A stretch of 64,000 nt of DNA from Modestobacter sp. VKM Ac-2977 (lineage in GTDB: Bacteria > Actinomycetota > Actinomycetes > Mycobacteriales > Geodermatophilaceae): NCBI RefSeq assembly GCF_026968045.1, contig NZ_JAPVBQ010000001.1, positions 571,238 through 635,237 of the forward strand, in the 5' to 3' direction. A model generated the notes under the pieces. It saw only the letters and a program-made list of their open reading frames with translations. It made no database searches and was not told the origin of the DNA. Position numbers and translations under genes: made by a program. Of the stretch, positions 27,168 through 36,766 are shown piece by piece (position 1 is the first letter of the stretch; the number at the start of each line of letters is the position of its first letter).

Positions 27168-27876
27168 ACCCCGCCTGCCGGTAGAGCGCCCGGGCCGGGG
27201 CGTTCCCGGCGGTGACCTGCAGGTAGACCGAGTGCGCGCCCCGTCCGGCCGCCCACCGTCCCAGCGCGGCCATCACGGCGGTGGCCAGCCCGCGACGCCG
27301 GTGCTCCTCCGCCACGGTGACCGCAGTGACCCCCAGCCAGCCGTCGGTCAGTGCCCCTCGGGCGACCGCCGCCAGCGGGGCCGGGGCCGGGTCGAGGCGC
27401 ACCGAGGCGAAGACGACGTCCGCGGCGGAGGTGAGCACCTGGCGGGCGACCGGCGGCAGCGCCGCCCCCCGGTGCCGGTAGCCGGCCAGCCAGGCGTCGT
27501 CCGGCGTGGGGGAGAGGTCGACCGGGACGGCGGGCTCGGCCGGCCGGCCGATCGGGGCGGTGAGCACCAGCACGTCCTCGTCCCGGGTCCACCCGGCCGC
27601 GTCGAAGGCCGCATCGGCGCGCCGGGACTGCACGCCGGGCAGCTGGGCGGACGGCCGGAGACCCCGGTCGTCGTACCAGCGGGTGACGGCGGCGACCGCC
27701 TCGGGCAGGGGCAGCCCGGGGTCACCGACGACCAGTGCCGAGTTGGCCCGCCCGGTGAAGCCACCACCGGCGCGCAGCAGCCAGTCGCCCAGCCGCTCCT
27801 CCGCCAGCGCCTGCCAGCCACGGGCGGCCAGCAGTTCCAGCTCCGGTACCCCCAGGGGTGAGCGCCGCTGTCCCAT
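27124..27876 (-). CDS. GNAT-family N-acetyltransferase
   Basis: A 250-residue acetyltransferase. The C-terminal GNAT core has the acetyl-CoA loop VAEEHRRRGLATAVMAAL near residue 195 and a final strand-helix region [20 protein letters not shown]. The N-terminal half (RGWQALAEERLGDWLLRAGGGFTGRANSAL, in pieces GGGFTGRANSAL) is a degenerate second GNAT-like domain. Its place by mshB and fdxA/dapC matches the conserved order in other actinobacteria. It is not the mycothiol synthase MshD by motif, though a link to mycothiol cannot be excluded. Substrate unknown. Tail-to-tail overlap with the small membrane protein. Confidence 0.85.
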   Translation of the reverse strand: MGQRRSPLGVPELELLAARGWQALAEERLGDWLLRAGGGFTGRANSALVVGDPGLPLPEAVAAVTRWYDDRGLRPSAQLPGVQSRRADAAFDAAGWTRDEDVLVLTAPIGRPAEPAVPVDLSPTPDDAWLAGYRHRGAALPPVARQVLTSAADVVFASVRLDPAPAPLAAVARGALTDGWLGVTAVTVAEEHRRRGLATAVMAALGRWAAGRGAHSVYLQVTAGNAPARALYRQAGFIEHHRYHYRHRPA

Positions 27877-27894
27877 GGGGTCGATCCTGCGGTT

Positions 27895-30744
27895 TCAGGT
27901 GGGCGGGGCCGTCACCGGGGTCGGCAGCCGCTCGGCGAGCCAGTCGAGGACGTGCTCGGCCGCCATCGGCCGGGCCACGTGGTAGCCCTGGGCGACGTCG
28001 CACCGCCACTCCCGCAGCGCGGCCAGCGCGGCGGCGTCCTCGACGCCCTCGACCACGATCGTCATCCCCAGGTCCCGGCCCAGCTGCAGCGTGCTGCGCA
28101 CGATGGCCGCCGCCCGGACGTCGGAGGTGAGCTGGCCGACGAAGCTCCGGTCCAGCTTCAGCTCGTGCACCGGCAGCGCACGCAGGTACGACAGGGACGA
28201 GTACCCGGTGCCGTAGTCGTCGATCGAGAGCCGGACGCCGAGGGCCCGCAGCCCGGCGAGCACCTGGGAGCTGCGCGCCGCGTCGGCCATCAGCACGTCC
28301 TCGGTGATCTCCAGGGTGAGCGCGGCTGCCGGTACCTCGGTCGCCTCCAGCAGCATGGCGACCTGGTCGGGCAGGGCGACGTCGGCGAGGTTGGACACCG
28401 ACAGGTTCACCGCGACCGACAGGTCGTGGCCGGCGGCCCGCCAGCCCTGCAGGTCGCGGAGTGAGCGCTCCAGCACCCGCAGCGCGAGCCGGCGCATCAG
28501 GCCGGCCTGCTCGGCGAGGCCGAGGAAGGTGTCCGGGGCGAGCAGGCCCCGCTCGGGGTGCTCCCAGCGCACCAGCGCCTCCACGCCGGTGACTCGGCCG
28601 CTGCGCAGGTCCAGCTGTGGCTGGTAGTGCGGCACGAGCTGGTCGGAGTCGAGCGCGTCGCGCAGCTCCTCGAGGGTCTGCAGCCGGTCGCGGGGGTCCG
28701 TGGCGCCGTCCGGCGTCCAGACCTGGGAGCCGTCCCGGGCCCGTTTGGCCGAGTACATGGCGGTGTCGGCACGGGCGAGCAGCAGTGAGCGGTCCCGGCC
28801 GTGGTCGGGGCACACCGCGATGCCGATGCTGGCGTCGACGTGCAGGGACATGCCGTCGAGCACGAAGGCCTCGCGCAGGGCGGCACCGAGCCGGTCGGCC
28901 ACCTCCTGGGCCCGGGTCGCGTCGGCGTCGGGCAGCAGGACGGCGAACTCGTCGCCCCCCATCCGGGCCAGCAGGTCCGCCGGCCCCAGTGGCTGCTCGA
29001 GGCGGGGGCCGACCAGGCGCAGCAGTTCGTCGCCGACGCTGTGCCCGAAGCTGTCGTTGACCTCCTTGAAGCGGTCCAGGTCGATCATCAGCACCGCACA
29101 GGACCGGGCCGGCGTCGCGTAGACGGTGCGCTCCAGCTCCTCGGTGAAGCGCCGTCGGTTGGCCAGGCCGGTGAGCGGGTCGTTGTGCGCCTCGAGCGCC
29201 AGTTGCTGGACGCGCAGCTGCTCCACCGCCCGCAGCTCTGCGTTCTGCACGACGAGGGCCCCCTCGAGCACCACCTGCTGGACGGCCTGGCGCAGCGACG
29301 GGGACCACTCGCCGGTCCCGCTGGAGGAGCCGGTGACGACCATGCCGAGCAGCCGGTCGCCGGACAGCAGCGGCACGCTGAGGTAGGAGGTGAGGCCCAG
29401 CGCCTGCACCAGGTCGGCGTCCAGCAGATCGCTGGCGACGGCGTCGGGGACGAAGACCGGGCGCCGGTCGCGGACGGTCAGCTGCCACAGCCGGACGTCG
29501 CTGACGTCCTGGCCGACCAGCCGGTCGCGGATCACCTGGATGTTCTGCTCGGGCCATCCGACGTGGCGCACCTCGCCCAGCCGGCCGGCGTCGTCGAGCA
29601 GGTAGGCGGCGCTGCGCTCGGTGCCGGCGAGTCCCCGCACGACGGTGGCCAGCACCTCGGCGGCCTCGGCCACCCCGGTCGCCGACGCCCCGTCGACGAG
29701 CAGCTGGCGGACGGCGCGGGCGGTGCTGAGCGATGCGGCGCGGGTCTCGGTGGCGCGCGCCTGCTCGATGACCCCGCCCAGGTGCGCACCGGCGGCCGAG
29801 GCGAGCCGGCGGACGTCCTCGGAGAAGGGCTGGATCGAGGGGCTGTCCAGGGTCAGCACGCCGGACAGCTGGGGGCTGCGGCCCAGGGGCACGGCGAGGC
29901 CCGAGGCGATGCCGAACGCGTCGACCCACCAGCCGGTCAGCAGGTCGGAGTCCCGGTCGGCGGACATCGGGCGACCGGTGCGCAGCACCTCGTCGGCCAG
30001 CCGGAGCGGCTCCGGTGCCTGGCGGAACTGCGTCCAGGAGCCGATGTCGCGCCGGCCGTCGGCGTAGCTGGCCATCCGTGGCACCAGGACGCCGTCCTCC
30101 AGCAGGAAGACGCAGGCGCGGTGGACCTCGCCCAGCGCGGCGAGCTGCTCGCAGGCCGAGCCGAGGAGCTGGTCCATCGACCGGGCGAGGGCCGCGCTCT
30201 CGATCAGCCCGATCAGCACCTCGGCCTGGGCCAGCCGGCGCTGCTCCGACCGGCGCGTCCAGGCCTCCTGCAGGGCCACCGCCAGCCGCGGGGTGGCGTG
30301 CCGCAGCTGCGAGGCCGAGGCGGCCGCGGCCGGCTCGATGACGAGGGCACCGACGACCTCGTCGCCCACCAGGAGCGGCTCGCCGTGGGCCGAGCGGACG
30401 CCGTACCGGCCCGCCTCGTCGGCGAGCGACCGCGGGGCGTCGTCGAGGTGCATGTTCAGGGTGCGGCGCTCGCCGATCACCGCGGAGAGCACCGGTGAAC
30501 GGTCCAGGGACAGCGGCACCCGTTCGCTGGGTGGCACCTGACCGACCGGTCCACCGGAGCGGACCTGGCGGAAGGGGACGGCGACGCCGGTGCTGGCCTC
30601 GTGCACCCAGACGGCGACCCGGCTGGCGCCGGAGCTGCGCTGCAGCCGGAGCAGGAGCTGTTCGAGGGCGGCGACGGCGTCGTACGGCGAGGGCGGGTCT
30701 CCCTGCGCCTGCACACCGTCACCGGACGTCGTCGCATCTGACAC
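27895..30744 (-). CDS. multi-GAF sensor with diguanylate cyclase and c-di-GMP phosphodiesterase domains
   Basis: A 949-residue soluble signalling protein. Three GAF-like domains fill roughly residues 20-165, 175-335 and 345-510. A GGDEF domain follows with an intact MGGDEF near residue 597 and no RxxD inhibitory site before it. The EAL domain has EALVRWEHP near 720, then VNLSVSNLAD, EITEDVL, DDYGTGYSSL, KLDRSFV and VVEGVED, so both catalytic sites look functional. It may both make and break c-di-GMP under GAF-sensed cues. There is no membrane segment. Start: GTG preceded by GGAG; a longer frame exists upstream but is basic and Pro-rich. Divergent from fdxA. Confidence 0.92.
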   Translation of the reverse strand: MSDATTSGDGVQAQGDPPSPYDAVAALEQLLLRLQRSSGASRVAVWVHEASTGVAVPFRQVRSGGPVGQVPPSERVPLSLDRSPVLSAVIGERRTLNMHLDDAPRSLADEAGRYGVRSAHGEPLLVGDEVVGALVIEPAAAASASQLRHATPRLAVALQEAWTRRSEQRRLAQAEVLIGLIESAALARSMDQLLGSACEQLAALGEVHRACVFLLEDGVLVPRMASYADGRRDIGSWTQFRQAPEPLRLADEVLRTGRPMSADRDSDLLTGWWVDAFGIASGLAVPLGRSPQLSGVLTLDSPSIQPFSEDVRRLASAAGAHLGGVIEQARATETRAASLSTARAVRQLLVDGASATGVAEAAEVLATVVRGLAGTERSAAYLLDDAGRLGEVRHVGWPEQNIQVIRDRLVGQDVSDVRLWQLTVRDRRPVFVPDAVASDLLDADLVQALGLTSYLSVPLLSGDRLLGMVVTGSSSGTGEWSPSLRQAVQQVVLEGALVVQNAELRAVEQLRVQQLALEAHNDPLTGLANRRRFTEELERTVYATPARSCAVLMIDLDRFKEVNDSFGHSVGDELLRLVGPRLEQPLGPADLLARMGGDEFAVLLPDADATRAQEVADRLGAALREAFVLDGMSLHVDASIGIAVCPDHGRDRSLLLARADTAMYSAKRARDGSQVWTPDGATDPRDRLQTLEELRDALDSDQLVPHYQPQLDLRSGRVTGVEALVRWEHPERGLLAPDTFLGLAEQAGLMRRLALRVLERSLRDLQGWRAAGHDLSVAVNLSVSNLADVALPDQVAMLLEATEVPAAALTLEITEDVLMADAARSSQVLAGLRALGVRLSIDDYGTGYSSLSYLRALPVHELKLDRSFVGQLTSDVRAAAIVRSTLQLGRDLGMTIVVEGVEDAAALAALREWRCDVAQGYHVARPMAAEHVLDWLAERLPTPVTAPPT

Positions 30745-30941
30745 ACCGCTCCATCGGCGGGACGGGCCGGCCCTTGAGGGTGTGCGGCAGGTCACCCCCC
30801 GATCGGGTGGCGCGGTCCGGCGGCACGTCGGTGGCCCACCCATCGCGCTGAGCGGGCAGGCCTCGGGTGATACTGGACGTGATCGACCGCAGTCCCTGGC
30901 CTGCCAGGGAGCTCACCGCCCGCACGTCCCGGAGGAACCCC

Positions 30942-31262
30942 GTGACCTACGTCATCACCCAGGCCTGTGTCGACGTCCTCGACAAGGCGTGCATCGACGA
31001 GTGTCCGGTGGACTGCATCTACGAGGGCGACCGGATGCTCTACATCCACCCCGACGAGTGCGTGGACTGCGGCGCCTGCGAGCCGGTCTGCCCGGTGGAG
31101 GCCATCTACTACGAGGACGACGTCCCGGACAAGTGGAAGGACTTCTACAACGCCAACGTGGAGTTCTTCTCCGACCTCGGCAGCCCCGGTGGTGCCGCCA
31201 AGACGGGCAAGATCAACAAGGACCACCCGCTGGTGGCCGCGCTCCCGCCCCAGGGCGAGTGA
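30942..31262 (+). CDS. fdxA: seven-iron ferredoxin
   Basis: A 106-residue bacterial ferredoxin that holds one [3Fe-4S] and one [4Fe-4S] cluster. Cysteines: TQACVDVLDKACIDECPVDC in the first half and DECVDCGACEPVCPVEAI in the second, the typical FdxA arrangement, followed by the C-terminal helix FYNANVEFFSDLG. It is a low-potential electron carrier for reductases and P450s. GGAGG lies six bases before the GTG. Its stop overlaps the dapC start (GTGA), a gene order widely kept in actinobacteria. Confidence 0.96.
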   Translation: MTYVITQACVDVLDKACIDECPVDCIYEGDRMLYIHPDECVDCGACEPVCPVEAIYYEDDVPDKWKDFYNANVEFFSDLGSPGGAAKTGKINKDHPLVAALPPQGE

Positions 31263-32362
31263 GCACGGTCCGGCTGCCGGACTTCCCCTGGGACTCGCTG
31301 GGCCCCGCCCGCGCTCGCGCCGCTGAGCACCGCGGTGGTGCGGTCGACCTGTCGATCGGCACGCCGGTGGACCCGACCCCGACCCTGCTGGGGGAGGCGC
31401 TGGCCGCGGCCGGCAACGCCCCCGGGTACCCGACGGCGTTGGGCACCGCGGACGTGCGGCGTGCGGCGGCCGGCTGGCTCTCCCGCCGGCTCGGCGTCCA
31501 GCTGGCCGACCCGCTGGGGGCCGTGCCCTCGGTGATCCCGACGGTGGGCTCCAAGGAGCTCGTCGCGCTGCTGCCGACGCTGCTGGGGCTCTCCGGCACC
31601 GGGACGGTGCTGATCCCCGAGGTCGCCTACCCGACCTACGAGGTGGGCGCCGTCGTGGCCGGGCTCTCCGTGCAGCGCACCGACACCCCGCCGGCGGTCC
31701 GTGGCGACGCCGTCCTCGTCTGGCTGAACTCGCCGGGCAACCCGCACGGCCGGGTGCTCACCGACGACGAGCTGCGCGCCTGGGTGGCCTGGGGCCGCAC
31801 GCACGGCGTGCCGGTGGTGGCCGACGAGTGCTACGTCGAGCTGGGCTGGGACGGCGTCCGGCCGCGGTCGGTGCTGCACCCCGACGTCGCCGGGCCGGAC
31901 CACACCGGTCTGCTGGCCGTCCACTCGCTGTCCAAGCAGTCGACCGCCGCCGGCTACCGCGCCGGCCTGCTGTCCGGTGACCCGGCGCTGGTCCGCCGGG
32001 TGTGGGAGGTGCGCCGCCACCTCGGTCTGCTGGTGCCCACCCCGGTGCAGGCGGCGATGGCCGCCGCGCTGGCCGACGACGGCCACGTGGACGCCCAGCG
32101 GGAGCGCTACCGGTCCCGCCGGGACCGGCTGGCCCCGGCCGTGCTGGCCGCCGGTGCCCGGATCGACCACTCCGAGGCGGGCCTGTACCTCTGGGTCACC
32201 CGCGACGAGGACTGCTGGGCGACGATCGACTGGCTGGCCGGGCTGGGCATCGTGGCCGCACCCGGCAGCTTCTACGGCCCGGCCGGGAGCCGGCACGTCC
32301 GGCTGGCGCTCACCGCCACCGACGAGCGGATCGACGCCGCCGTGCAGCGCCTCACCCGCTAG
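31259..32362 (+). CDS. dapC: succinyldiaminopimelate transaminase
   Basis: A 367-residue fold-type I PLP aminotransferase for the succinylase branch of DAP/lysine synthesis. The cofactor Lys is in VHSLSKQSTAAGYRAG; other family residues include the NSPGNPHGR loop, ADECYVELGW and the C-terminal Arg in RHVRLALTAT. It is the actinobacterial DapC that follows fdxA; dapD and dapE of the same branch lie 3-5 kb downstream. The start is coupled to fdxA by a GTGA overlap. Its stop overlaps the convergent AraC-type gene by 4 bp. Confidence 0.92.
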   Translation: MSTVRLPDFPWDSLGPARARAAEHRGGAVDLSIGTPVDPTPTLLGEALAAAGNAPGYPTALGTADVRRAAAGWLSRRLGVQLADPLGAVPSVIPTVGSKELVALLPTLLGLSGTGTVLIPEVAYPTYEVGAVVAGLSVQRTDTPPAVRGDAVLVWLNSPGNPHGRVLTDDELRAWVAWGRTHGVPVVADECYVELGWDGVRPRSVLHPDVAGPDHTGLLAVHSLSKQSTAAGYRAGLLSGDPALVRRVWEVRRHLGLLVPTPVQAAMAAALADDGHVDAQRERYRSRRDRLAPAVLAAGARIDHSEAGLYLWVTRDEDCWATIDWLAGLGIVAAPGSFYGPAGSRHVRLALTATDERIDAAVQRLTR

Positions 32363-33291
32363 CTCGCGAGAGTGGCGCGGTGGGCAGCCGGGCTGACCCC
32401 GGTGGCCCGCTTGAAGGCGGTGCTCAGCGCGAAGGGGCTGGCGTAGCCCACCCGGTGGGCGATGCCGGAGAGGGTCAGGCTGCGGTCACGGAGCAGGTCG
32501 GTGGCGAGCGCGATCCGCCAGCTGGTCAGGTAGCCCATCGGCGGCTCGCCCACGAGTTCGGTGAAGCGCCGCGCCAGCGTCGCCCGGGCGACCCCGACGC
32601 CATCGGCGAGCGAGGCGACGGTCCACGGCTCCGCCGGACGGTCGTGGAGCAGGGTCAGCGCGGGCCCGACGACCGGGTCGCCGGCGGCCACGTACCAGCC
32701 GGGGGCCCGCGCCTCGGGTCGGGCGGCCCAGACCCGCAGTGCGGACACGAGGGTGACGTCCAGCAGCCGGTCCAGCACGGCCTCCTGGCCGGGCGCCTCC
32801 CGGGCCACCTCCGCGGCGAGCAGCCGGGTCACCGCGGACGTGCCCTCGTCGGCGGGGACGACCACCAGTGGCGGGAGCGCCCGCACCAGCCGCTCGCCCA
32901 CCGCGCCGGGCTGGGGGTAGGTGCCGGTGAGCAGCACGGTGCCCCCGGCGGCGTCGTTGCCCCACGCGCGGGTGCCCAGCTCGGCCATCCCGGTGCCCGA
33001 CCCGACCGGCGTGCACTGCTGCCCGGGGCCGACGGACACCTGCGGCGGCGTCGACGGCTCGTCGGCCACCGTGTAGTGCTGCGGGCCGCGGACCAGGGCG
33101 ACGTCGCCGGCGCCGATGTGCTCGGCGCGGCCGTCGGCGAGCACCACCCACGCCGACCCGTGCAGGACGGCGAGCAGGGTCAGCGGTGCCTCGTCGGCGA
33201 TCCGCATCGACCACGGCGGGCTGAGCAGGGAACGCAGCAGGAACGCCCCACGCGCGTGCGGGCCGTCGAGCAGGGCGGAGACGGCGTCCAT
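32359..33291 (-). CDS. AraC-family transcriptional regulator (cupin plus HTH)
   Basis: A 310-residue regulator. The N-terminal half is an AraC-type cupin ligand domain (PLTLLAVLHGSAWVVL, GDVALVRGPQHY). The C-terminal 100 residues form a double helix-turn-helix: SLADGVGVARATLARRFTEL and GIAHRVGYASPFALSTAFKR, ending GVSPAAHR. This type usually controls the adjacent divergent gene, here an NAD(P)-binding reductase, and probably itself. The 81-bp divergent gap holds TGAC-N4-GTCA, a possible site. The inducer is not evident. Confidence 0.9.
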   Translation of the reverse strand: MDAVSALLDGPHARGAFLLRSLLSPPWSMRIADEAPLTLLAVLHGSAWVVLADGRAEHIGAGDVALVRGPQHYTVADEPSTPPQVSVGPGQQCTPVGSGTGMAELGTRAWGNDAAGGTVLLTGTYPQPGAVGERLVRALPPLVVVPADEGTSAVTRLLAAEVAREAPGQEAVLDRLLDVTLVSALRVWAARPEARAPGWYVAAGDPVVGPALTLLHDRPAEPWTVASLADGVGVARATLARRFTELVGEPPMGYLTSWRIALATDLLRDRSLTLSGIAHRVGYASPFALSTAFKRATGVSPAAHRATLAS

Positions 33292-33372
33292 GCGGCGCAG
33301 CGTAGACGCTGACGCATGTCATCGCGCTCCTCGGCGATGGATCGTCTCGATTCACCTCGCTGTACTGACGTC

Positions 33373-34206
33373 ATGACCGAACAGCTGATCCTCCTGACCG
33401 GCGGCACCGGGACGACCGGCCGCCGCATCGCCCATCGACTGCGGGCCCGTGGCGTGCCCGTGCGGGTCGCCTCCCGGAGCGCTGCCTGCCGGCTCGACTG
33501 GGCCGACCCCACCACCTGGGACGCCGCACTGGCCGGCACCTCCGCGGTGTACCTGGCCTACGCGCCGGACCTCGCCGTCCCGGGGGCGGACGACGTCCTG
33601 GCCGCCTTCACCGACCGGGCCGCCCGGGCCGGGGTCGGCCGGGTGGTGCTGCTGTCCGGCCGGGGCGAGCCCGCCGCACAGCGGGCGGAGCGGGCCGTAC
33701 GGGAGACCGCCGCCGGTGCGGGGCTGGACTGGACCGTGGTGCGCTGCAGCTGGTTCGTGCAGAACTTCACCGAGGGGCAGTTCGCCGACGCGGTGCGCGC
33801 CGGTGAGCTCGTACTGCCCGTGGACGACGTGGTCGAGCCGTTCGTGGACGCCGACGACATCGCCGACGTGGCCGTCGCCGCGCTGCTGGACGACGGGCAC
33901 GCCGGGCTCACCCACGAGCTGACCGGGCCGCGGGCGCTGACCTTCGCTGCGGCGGTGGCCGAGCTCGCCGCGGCGACGGGCCGGCCGGTGGCCTTCCGGT
34001 CGGTGGCGCTGGCGGAGTTCACCGCTGCCCTGGCGGCAGACGGCGCGCCGCCGGAGGTGGTGGAGCTGATGACCCACCTGTTCACCGAGGTCCTGGACGG
34101 CCGCAACGCCGCGCCCACCGACGGCGTGCGGCAGGCACTGGGCCGCCCGGCCACCGACGTCACCGACGCGGTGCGGCGCAGCGCGCTCGCCGGGAGCCGG
34201 GCGTGA
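33373..34206 (+). CDS. NmrA-like NAD(P)-binding oxidoreductase or sensor
   Basis: A 277-residue atypical short-chain dehydrogenase. Rossmann motif LLTGGTGTTGRRIAHRL at the N-terminus; then the RCSWFVQNFTEG and DADDIADVAVAALL blocks common to NmrA/quinone-reductase-like proteins. The classical Tyr-x3-Lys pair is absent, as usual in this group, so it may be an NAD(P) sensor or a quinone/aldehyde reductase. Divergent from the AraC-type regulator and coupled (GTGA) to a DUF1772 gene; the three probably form one inducible detoxification unit. Confidence 0.85.
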   Translation: MTEQLILLTGGTGTTGRRIAHRLRARGVPVRVASRSAACRLDWADPTTWDAALAGTSAVYLAYAPDLAVPGADDVLAAFTDRAARAGVGRVVLLSGRGEPAAQRAERAVRETAAGAGLDWTVVRCSWFVQNFTEGQFADAVRAGELVLPVDDVVEPFVDADDIADVAVAALLDDGHAGLTHELTGPRALTFAAAVAELAAATGRPVAFRSVALAEFTAALAADGAPPEVVELMTHLFTEVLDGRNAAPTDGVRQALGRPATDVTDAVRRSALAGSRA

Positions 34207-34673
34207 ACGGGGACCGCCCACCCGTGCTGGTGGTCGCGACGATCGGTTCGGGGCTGGTCGCCGGGGCCTTCGCCGTCTTCAGCCTGATGGTGGTGCCGGC
34301 GCTGACCGCCCTGCCCGGCGCCGCCGGTGCGGCGGCGATGCAGTCGGTCAACCGCACGGCGGTCCGCCCGGGCTTCATGACGTTGCTGTTCGGCACCGCG
34401 CTGGTCTGTCTGGCGCTGGGCGGGGCCGAGCTCGCCGGGGCGCGTCGGCCGGCCGTGCTGACCGGTGTCGCGCTGTACCTGTTCGGGGTCGTCGGGGTCA
34501 CCGTGCTGGCGAACGTCCCGCTCAACGACGCGCTGGCCCGGCTGGACGCCGCGGCGCCGGGTGCGGCGGAGGCGTGGCGGGAGAACGCCGGCCGCTGGAC
34601 CCGGTGGAACACCGTGCGCTCGCTCGCCGCGACGGGCGCGGCCACCGCCTTCCTGCTCGCGTCGGCCGACTGA
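34203..34673 (+). CDS. DUF1772 family membrane protein
   Basis: A 156-residue protein with four hydrophobic helices (LVAGAFAVFSLMVVPAL, FMTLLFGTALVCLALGG, VALYLFGVVGVTVLANVPLN, and a C-terminal one) and the family motif NVPLNDAL with the later WTRWNTVRSLAA. DUF1772 is related to anthrone-oxygenase-like proteins, whose biochemistry is poorly known. The GTG overlaps the stop of the NmrA-like gene. It ends seven bases from the convergent lysozyme-fold gene. Confidence 0.85.
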   Translation: MNGDRPPVLVVATIGSGLVAGAFAVFSLMVVPALTALPGAAGAAAMQSVNRTAVRPGFMTLLFGTALVCLALGGAELAGARRPAVLTGVALYLFGVVGVTVLANVPLNDALARLDAAAPGAAEAWRENAGRWTRWNTVRSLAATGAATAFLLASAD

Positions 34674-34680
34674 CCGCCGG

Positions 34681-35601
34681 TCAGTCCAGGCTGAGCCGGA
34701 GCGGGAGCTCGAAGGTGCTCGGAGTGCTCTCCCAGCCGACCGCGGGGGTCCAGCGCCAGCCGTCCATCGTCACCTCGGTGAGGCCGAAGCGCTCTGCGTG
34801 TGCCACCGCCCAGGTGGCCTCCGGCCAGCCGGCGCCGGCGATGGAGACGGTGCCGTCGGTCTCGACCGTGGGCTGGCCGGCCTCCCGCCGGGCGGCCTCG
34901 GTGACCACGGCCGTCCGGTCGGCCAGGGTGGCCGGCCCGGCGCCTGGAGCCGCGCCGCAGGTCAGGGCGGAAGGAGAGGTGGCGAGCAGGGCACCGCTCA
35001 GCGCGCTCGCCATCGGCTCCCACTGCTGGTACGCCTCCGGGTACCCGCTGCGCTGGACCGCCTGGGCCACCTCGGTGAGCCGTCCGGTCTCCCAGCCGGG
35101 CACCTCGACCAGGCCGTCGAAGAACTTGCCGGCCGAGTAGACCGGGTCCCGCACCTGCGCCTCGCTGCCCCAGCCCTGCGAGGGCCGCTGCTGGAACAGG
35201 CCGAGGGAGTCGCGGTCGCCGTAGTCGAGGTTGCGCAGCCGGGACTCCTGCTGCGCGGTCGCCAGCGCGATGACGGTGGCCCGCGGCGGCAGGCCACGCG
35301 AACGGGCCACCGCCGCGATCGTCGCCGCGTTGGCCGCCTGCTCGGCGGTGACGCTGACGTCCGTCCCGGGCACCGTGCACCCGGCGAGCACCGACGGCGT
35401 GCCCTCCTCCTCCCGCCAGAGCAGCGCGATGGCGGCGAGGAGGGCGGCGACGAGCACCAGCGGCCACAGCGTCCGCGCGCGGCTCGTCCGGCGGGCCCGG
35501 CGCCGCGGGGCGGGTCGGGCCGGGGGACGGCGCGCCGGACGTGCCGCGGGGCGGGCGGCCCGCGGCGGGGGCCGTCGGCCCGCGACCGGGGTGCTCACCA
35601 T
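34681..35601 (-). CDS. membrane-anchored lysozyme-fold (transglycosylase-like) protein
   Basis: A 306-residue type II membrane protein. The first 45 residues are an Arg/Pro/Ala-rich cytosolic tail, followed by one helix (LWPLVLVAALLAAIALLW). Outside, AATIAAVARSRGLPPRA and ATAQQESRLRN carry the Glu expected of lytic-transglycosylase-like folds, and DSLGLFQQRPSQGWG matches their Gly-Leu-Phe-Gln motif. The final 80 residues are a beta-rich domain of unknown kind. Homologues are common in actinobacteria under misleading transporter names; I infer a role in cell-wall turnover. It lies 69 bp downstream of dapD. Confidence 0.75.
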   Translation of the reverse strand: MVSTPVAGRRPPPRAARPAARPARRPPARPAPRRRARRTSRARTLWPLVLVAALLAAIALLWREEEGTPSVLAGCTVPGTDVSVTAEQAANAATIAAVARSRGLPPRATVIALATAQQESRLRNLDYGDRDSLGLFQQRPSQGWGSEAQVRDPVYSAGKFFDGLVEVPGWETGRLTEVAQAVQRSGYPEAYQQWEPMASALSGALLATSPSALTCGAAPGAGPATLADRTAVVTEAARREAGQPTVETDGTVSIAGAGWPEATWAVAHAERFGLTEVTMDGWRWTPAVGWESTPSTFELPLRLSLD

Positions 35602-35640
35602 CGCGCCGATCGTAGGTCGCCGAACTGTCAGGGACCTGGA

Positions 35641-35671
35641 AGGCGAGGGCCCGCGCGGCGGCCCCCGGCCT
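35641..35671 (-). terminator. imperfect hairpin at the end of dapD
   Basis: AGGCGAGGGCC at 35641-35651 pairs with GGCCCCCGGCCT at 35660-35671 with one bulge. It starts at the dapD stop codon and could end or attenuate transcription before the lysozyme-fold gene. Confidence 0.4.
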
Positions 35672-36654
35672 CAGTTGGCGTGCAGTGCGGCGTTCAGCGC
35701 GCCCCAGTCGCCGTCGCGCGGCAGGGCCTCGAGCGCGCCGCTGAGGGAGTTGCGGCGGAACAGCAGGCCGTCGCGACCGGAGAGCTCGCCGGCCTTGATC
35801 GACGTCCCGTCGGGGAGGAGCACCTTCGACCCGGCAGTCACGTAGCAGCCGGCCTCGACCACGCAGCCGTCGCCGAGGGAGATGCCGATGCCGGCGTTGG
35901 CGCCCAGCAGGCAGCCCTTGCCGATCGAGATGACCTGCTTCCCGCCACCGGAGAGGGTGCCCATGATCGAGGCGCCGCCGCCGACGTCGGAGTCGGCGCC
36001 GACGACGACCCCGGCGCTGATCCGGCCCTCCACCATCGAGGGGCCCAGCGTGCCGGCGTTGAAGTTGACGAAGCCCTCGTGCATGACCGTGGTGCCCTCG
36101 GCGAGGTGCGCGCCCAGCCGCACCCGGTCGGCGTCGGCGATCCGCACGCCCGAGGGGACGACGTAGTCGACCATCCTCGGGAACTTGTCGACCCCGAAGA
36201 CGGTCAGGTGCCCGGCGTCCGCGCGCAGCCGGGCACGCGCCGCGTCCAGCTCGGTGGCGAGCACCGGGCCCGCGCTGGTCCAGGCCACGTTGGCCAGCAG
36301 CCCGAAGACGCCGTCCATGTTGACCCCGTGCGGCCGCACCAGCCGGGCGGAGAGCAGGTGCAGGCGCAGGTAGACGTCGTGGGCGTCGACCGGCGGGGCG
36401 GACAGGTCGGCGATGGTGGTGGAGACGGCGACCGACTGCACGCCGCGGGCCTCGTCGGTGCGCACCAGCCCGGAGAAGTCGGGCCCGAGCAGCCCCTCCA
36501 GCTCCAGCACCCCGATCGGCTGGGTGCCGCTCTCGCCCTGGTCGGCGCTGCTGAGCGTCGGGGAGGGGAACCAGGTGTCGAGCACCGTCCCGTCGGAGGT
36601 GAGGGTGGCGATGCCGACGCCGTTCGCGCCGGTGGTCTCTGCAGCGGTCGTCAC
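35671..36654 (-). CDS. dapD: tetrahydrodipicolinate N-succinyltransferase
   Basis: A 327-residue acyltransferase that succinylates tetrahydrodipicolinate in DAP/lysine synthesis. The N-terminal domain precedes a left-handed beta-helix built of hexapeptide repeats ([17 protein letters not shown], then [19 protein letters not shown] and [18 protein letters not shown]). It is the long actinobacterial type with the [11 protein letters not shown] and [16 protein letters not shown] segments. Divergent from dapE across 112 bp, so both steps of the pathway may share a control region. Confidence 0.95.
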   Translation of the reverse strand: MTTAAETTGANGVGIATLTSDGTVLDTWFPSPTLSSADQGESGTQPIGVLELEGLLGPDFSGLVRTDEARGVQSVAVSTTIADLSAPPVDAHDVYLRLHLLSARLVRPHGVNMDGVFGLLANVAWTSAGPVLATELDAARARLRADAGHLTVFGVDKFPRMVDYVVPSGVRIADADRVRLGAHLAEGTTVMHEGFVNFNAGTLGPSMVEGRISAGVVVGADSDVGGGASIMGTLSGGGKQVISIGKGCLLGANAGIGISLGDGCVVEAGCYVTAGSKVLLPDGTSIKAGELSGRDGLLFRRNSLSGALEALPRDGDWGALNAALHAN

Positions 36655-36766
36655 GGGCAGTCAGGCTACCCAGGGCGCCCCAGCGTGGCCTGGCTGCAGG
36701 GGCCGGATGCGGGCGTCAGCGAGGGGCGGGGGGCACCCAGGCCCTTCCTCACTACCCTCGGCGGTC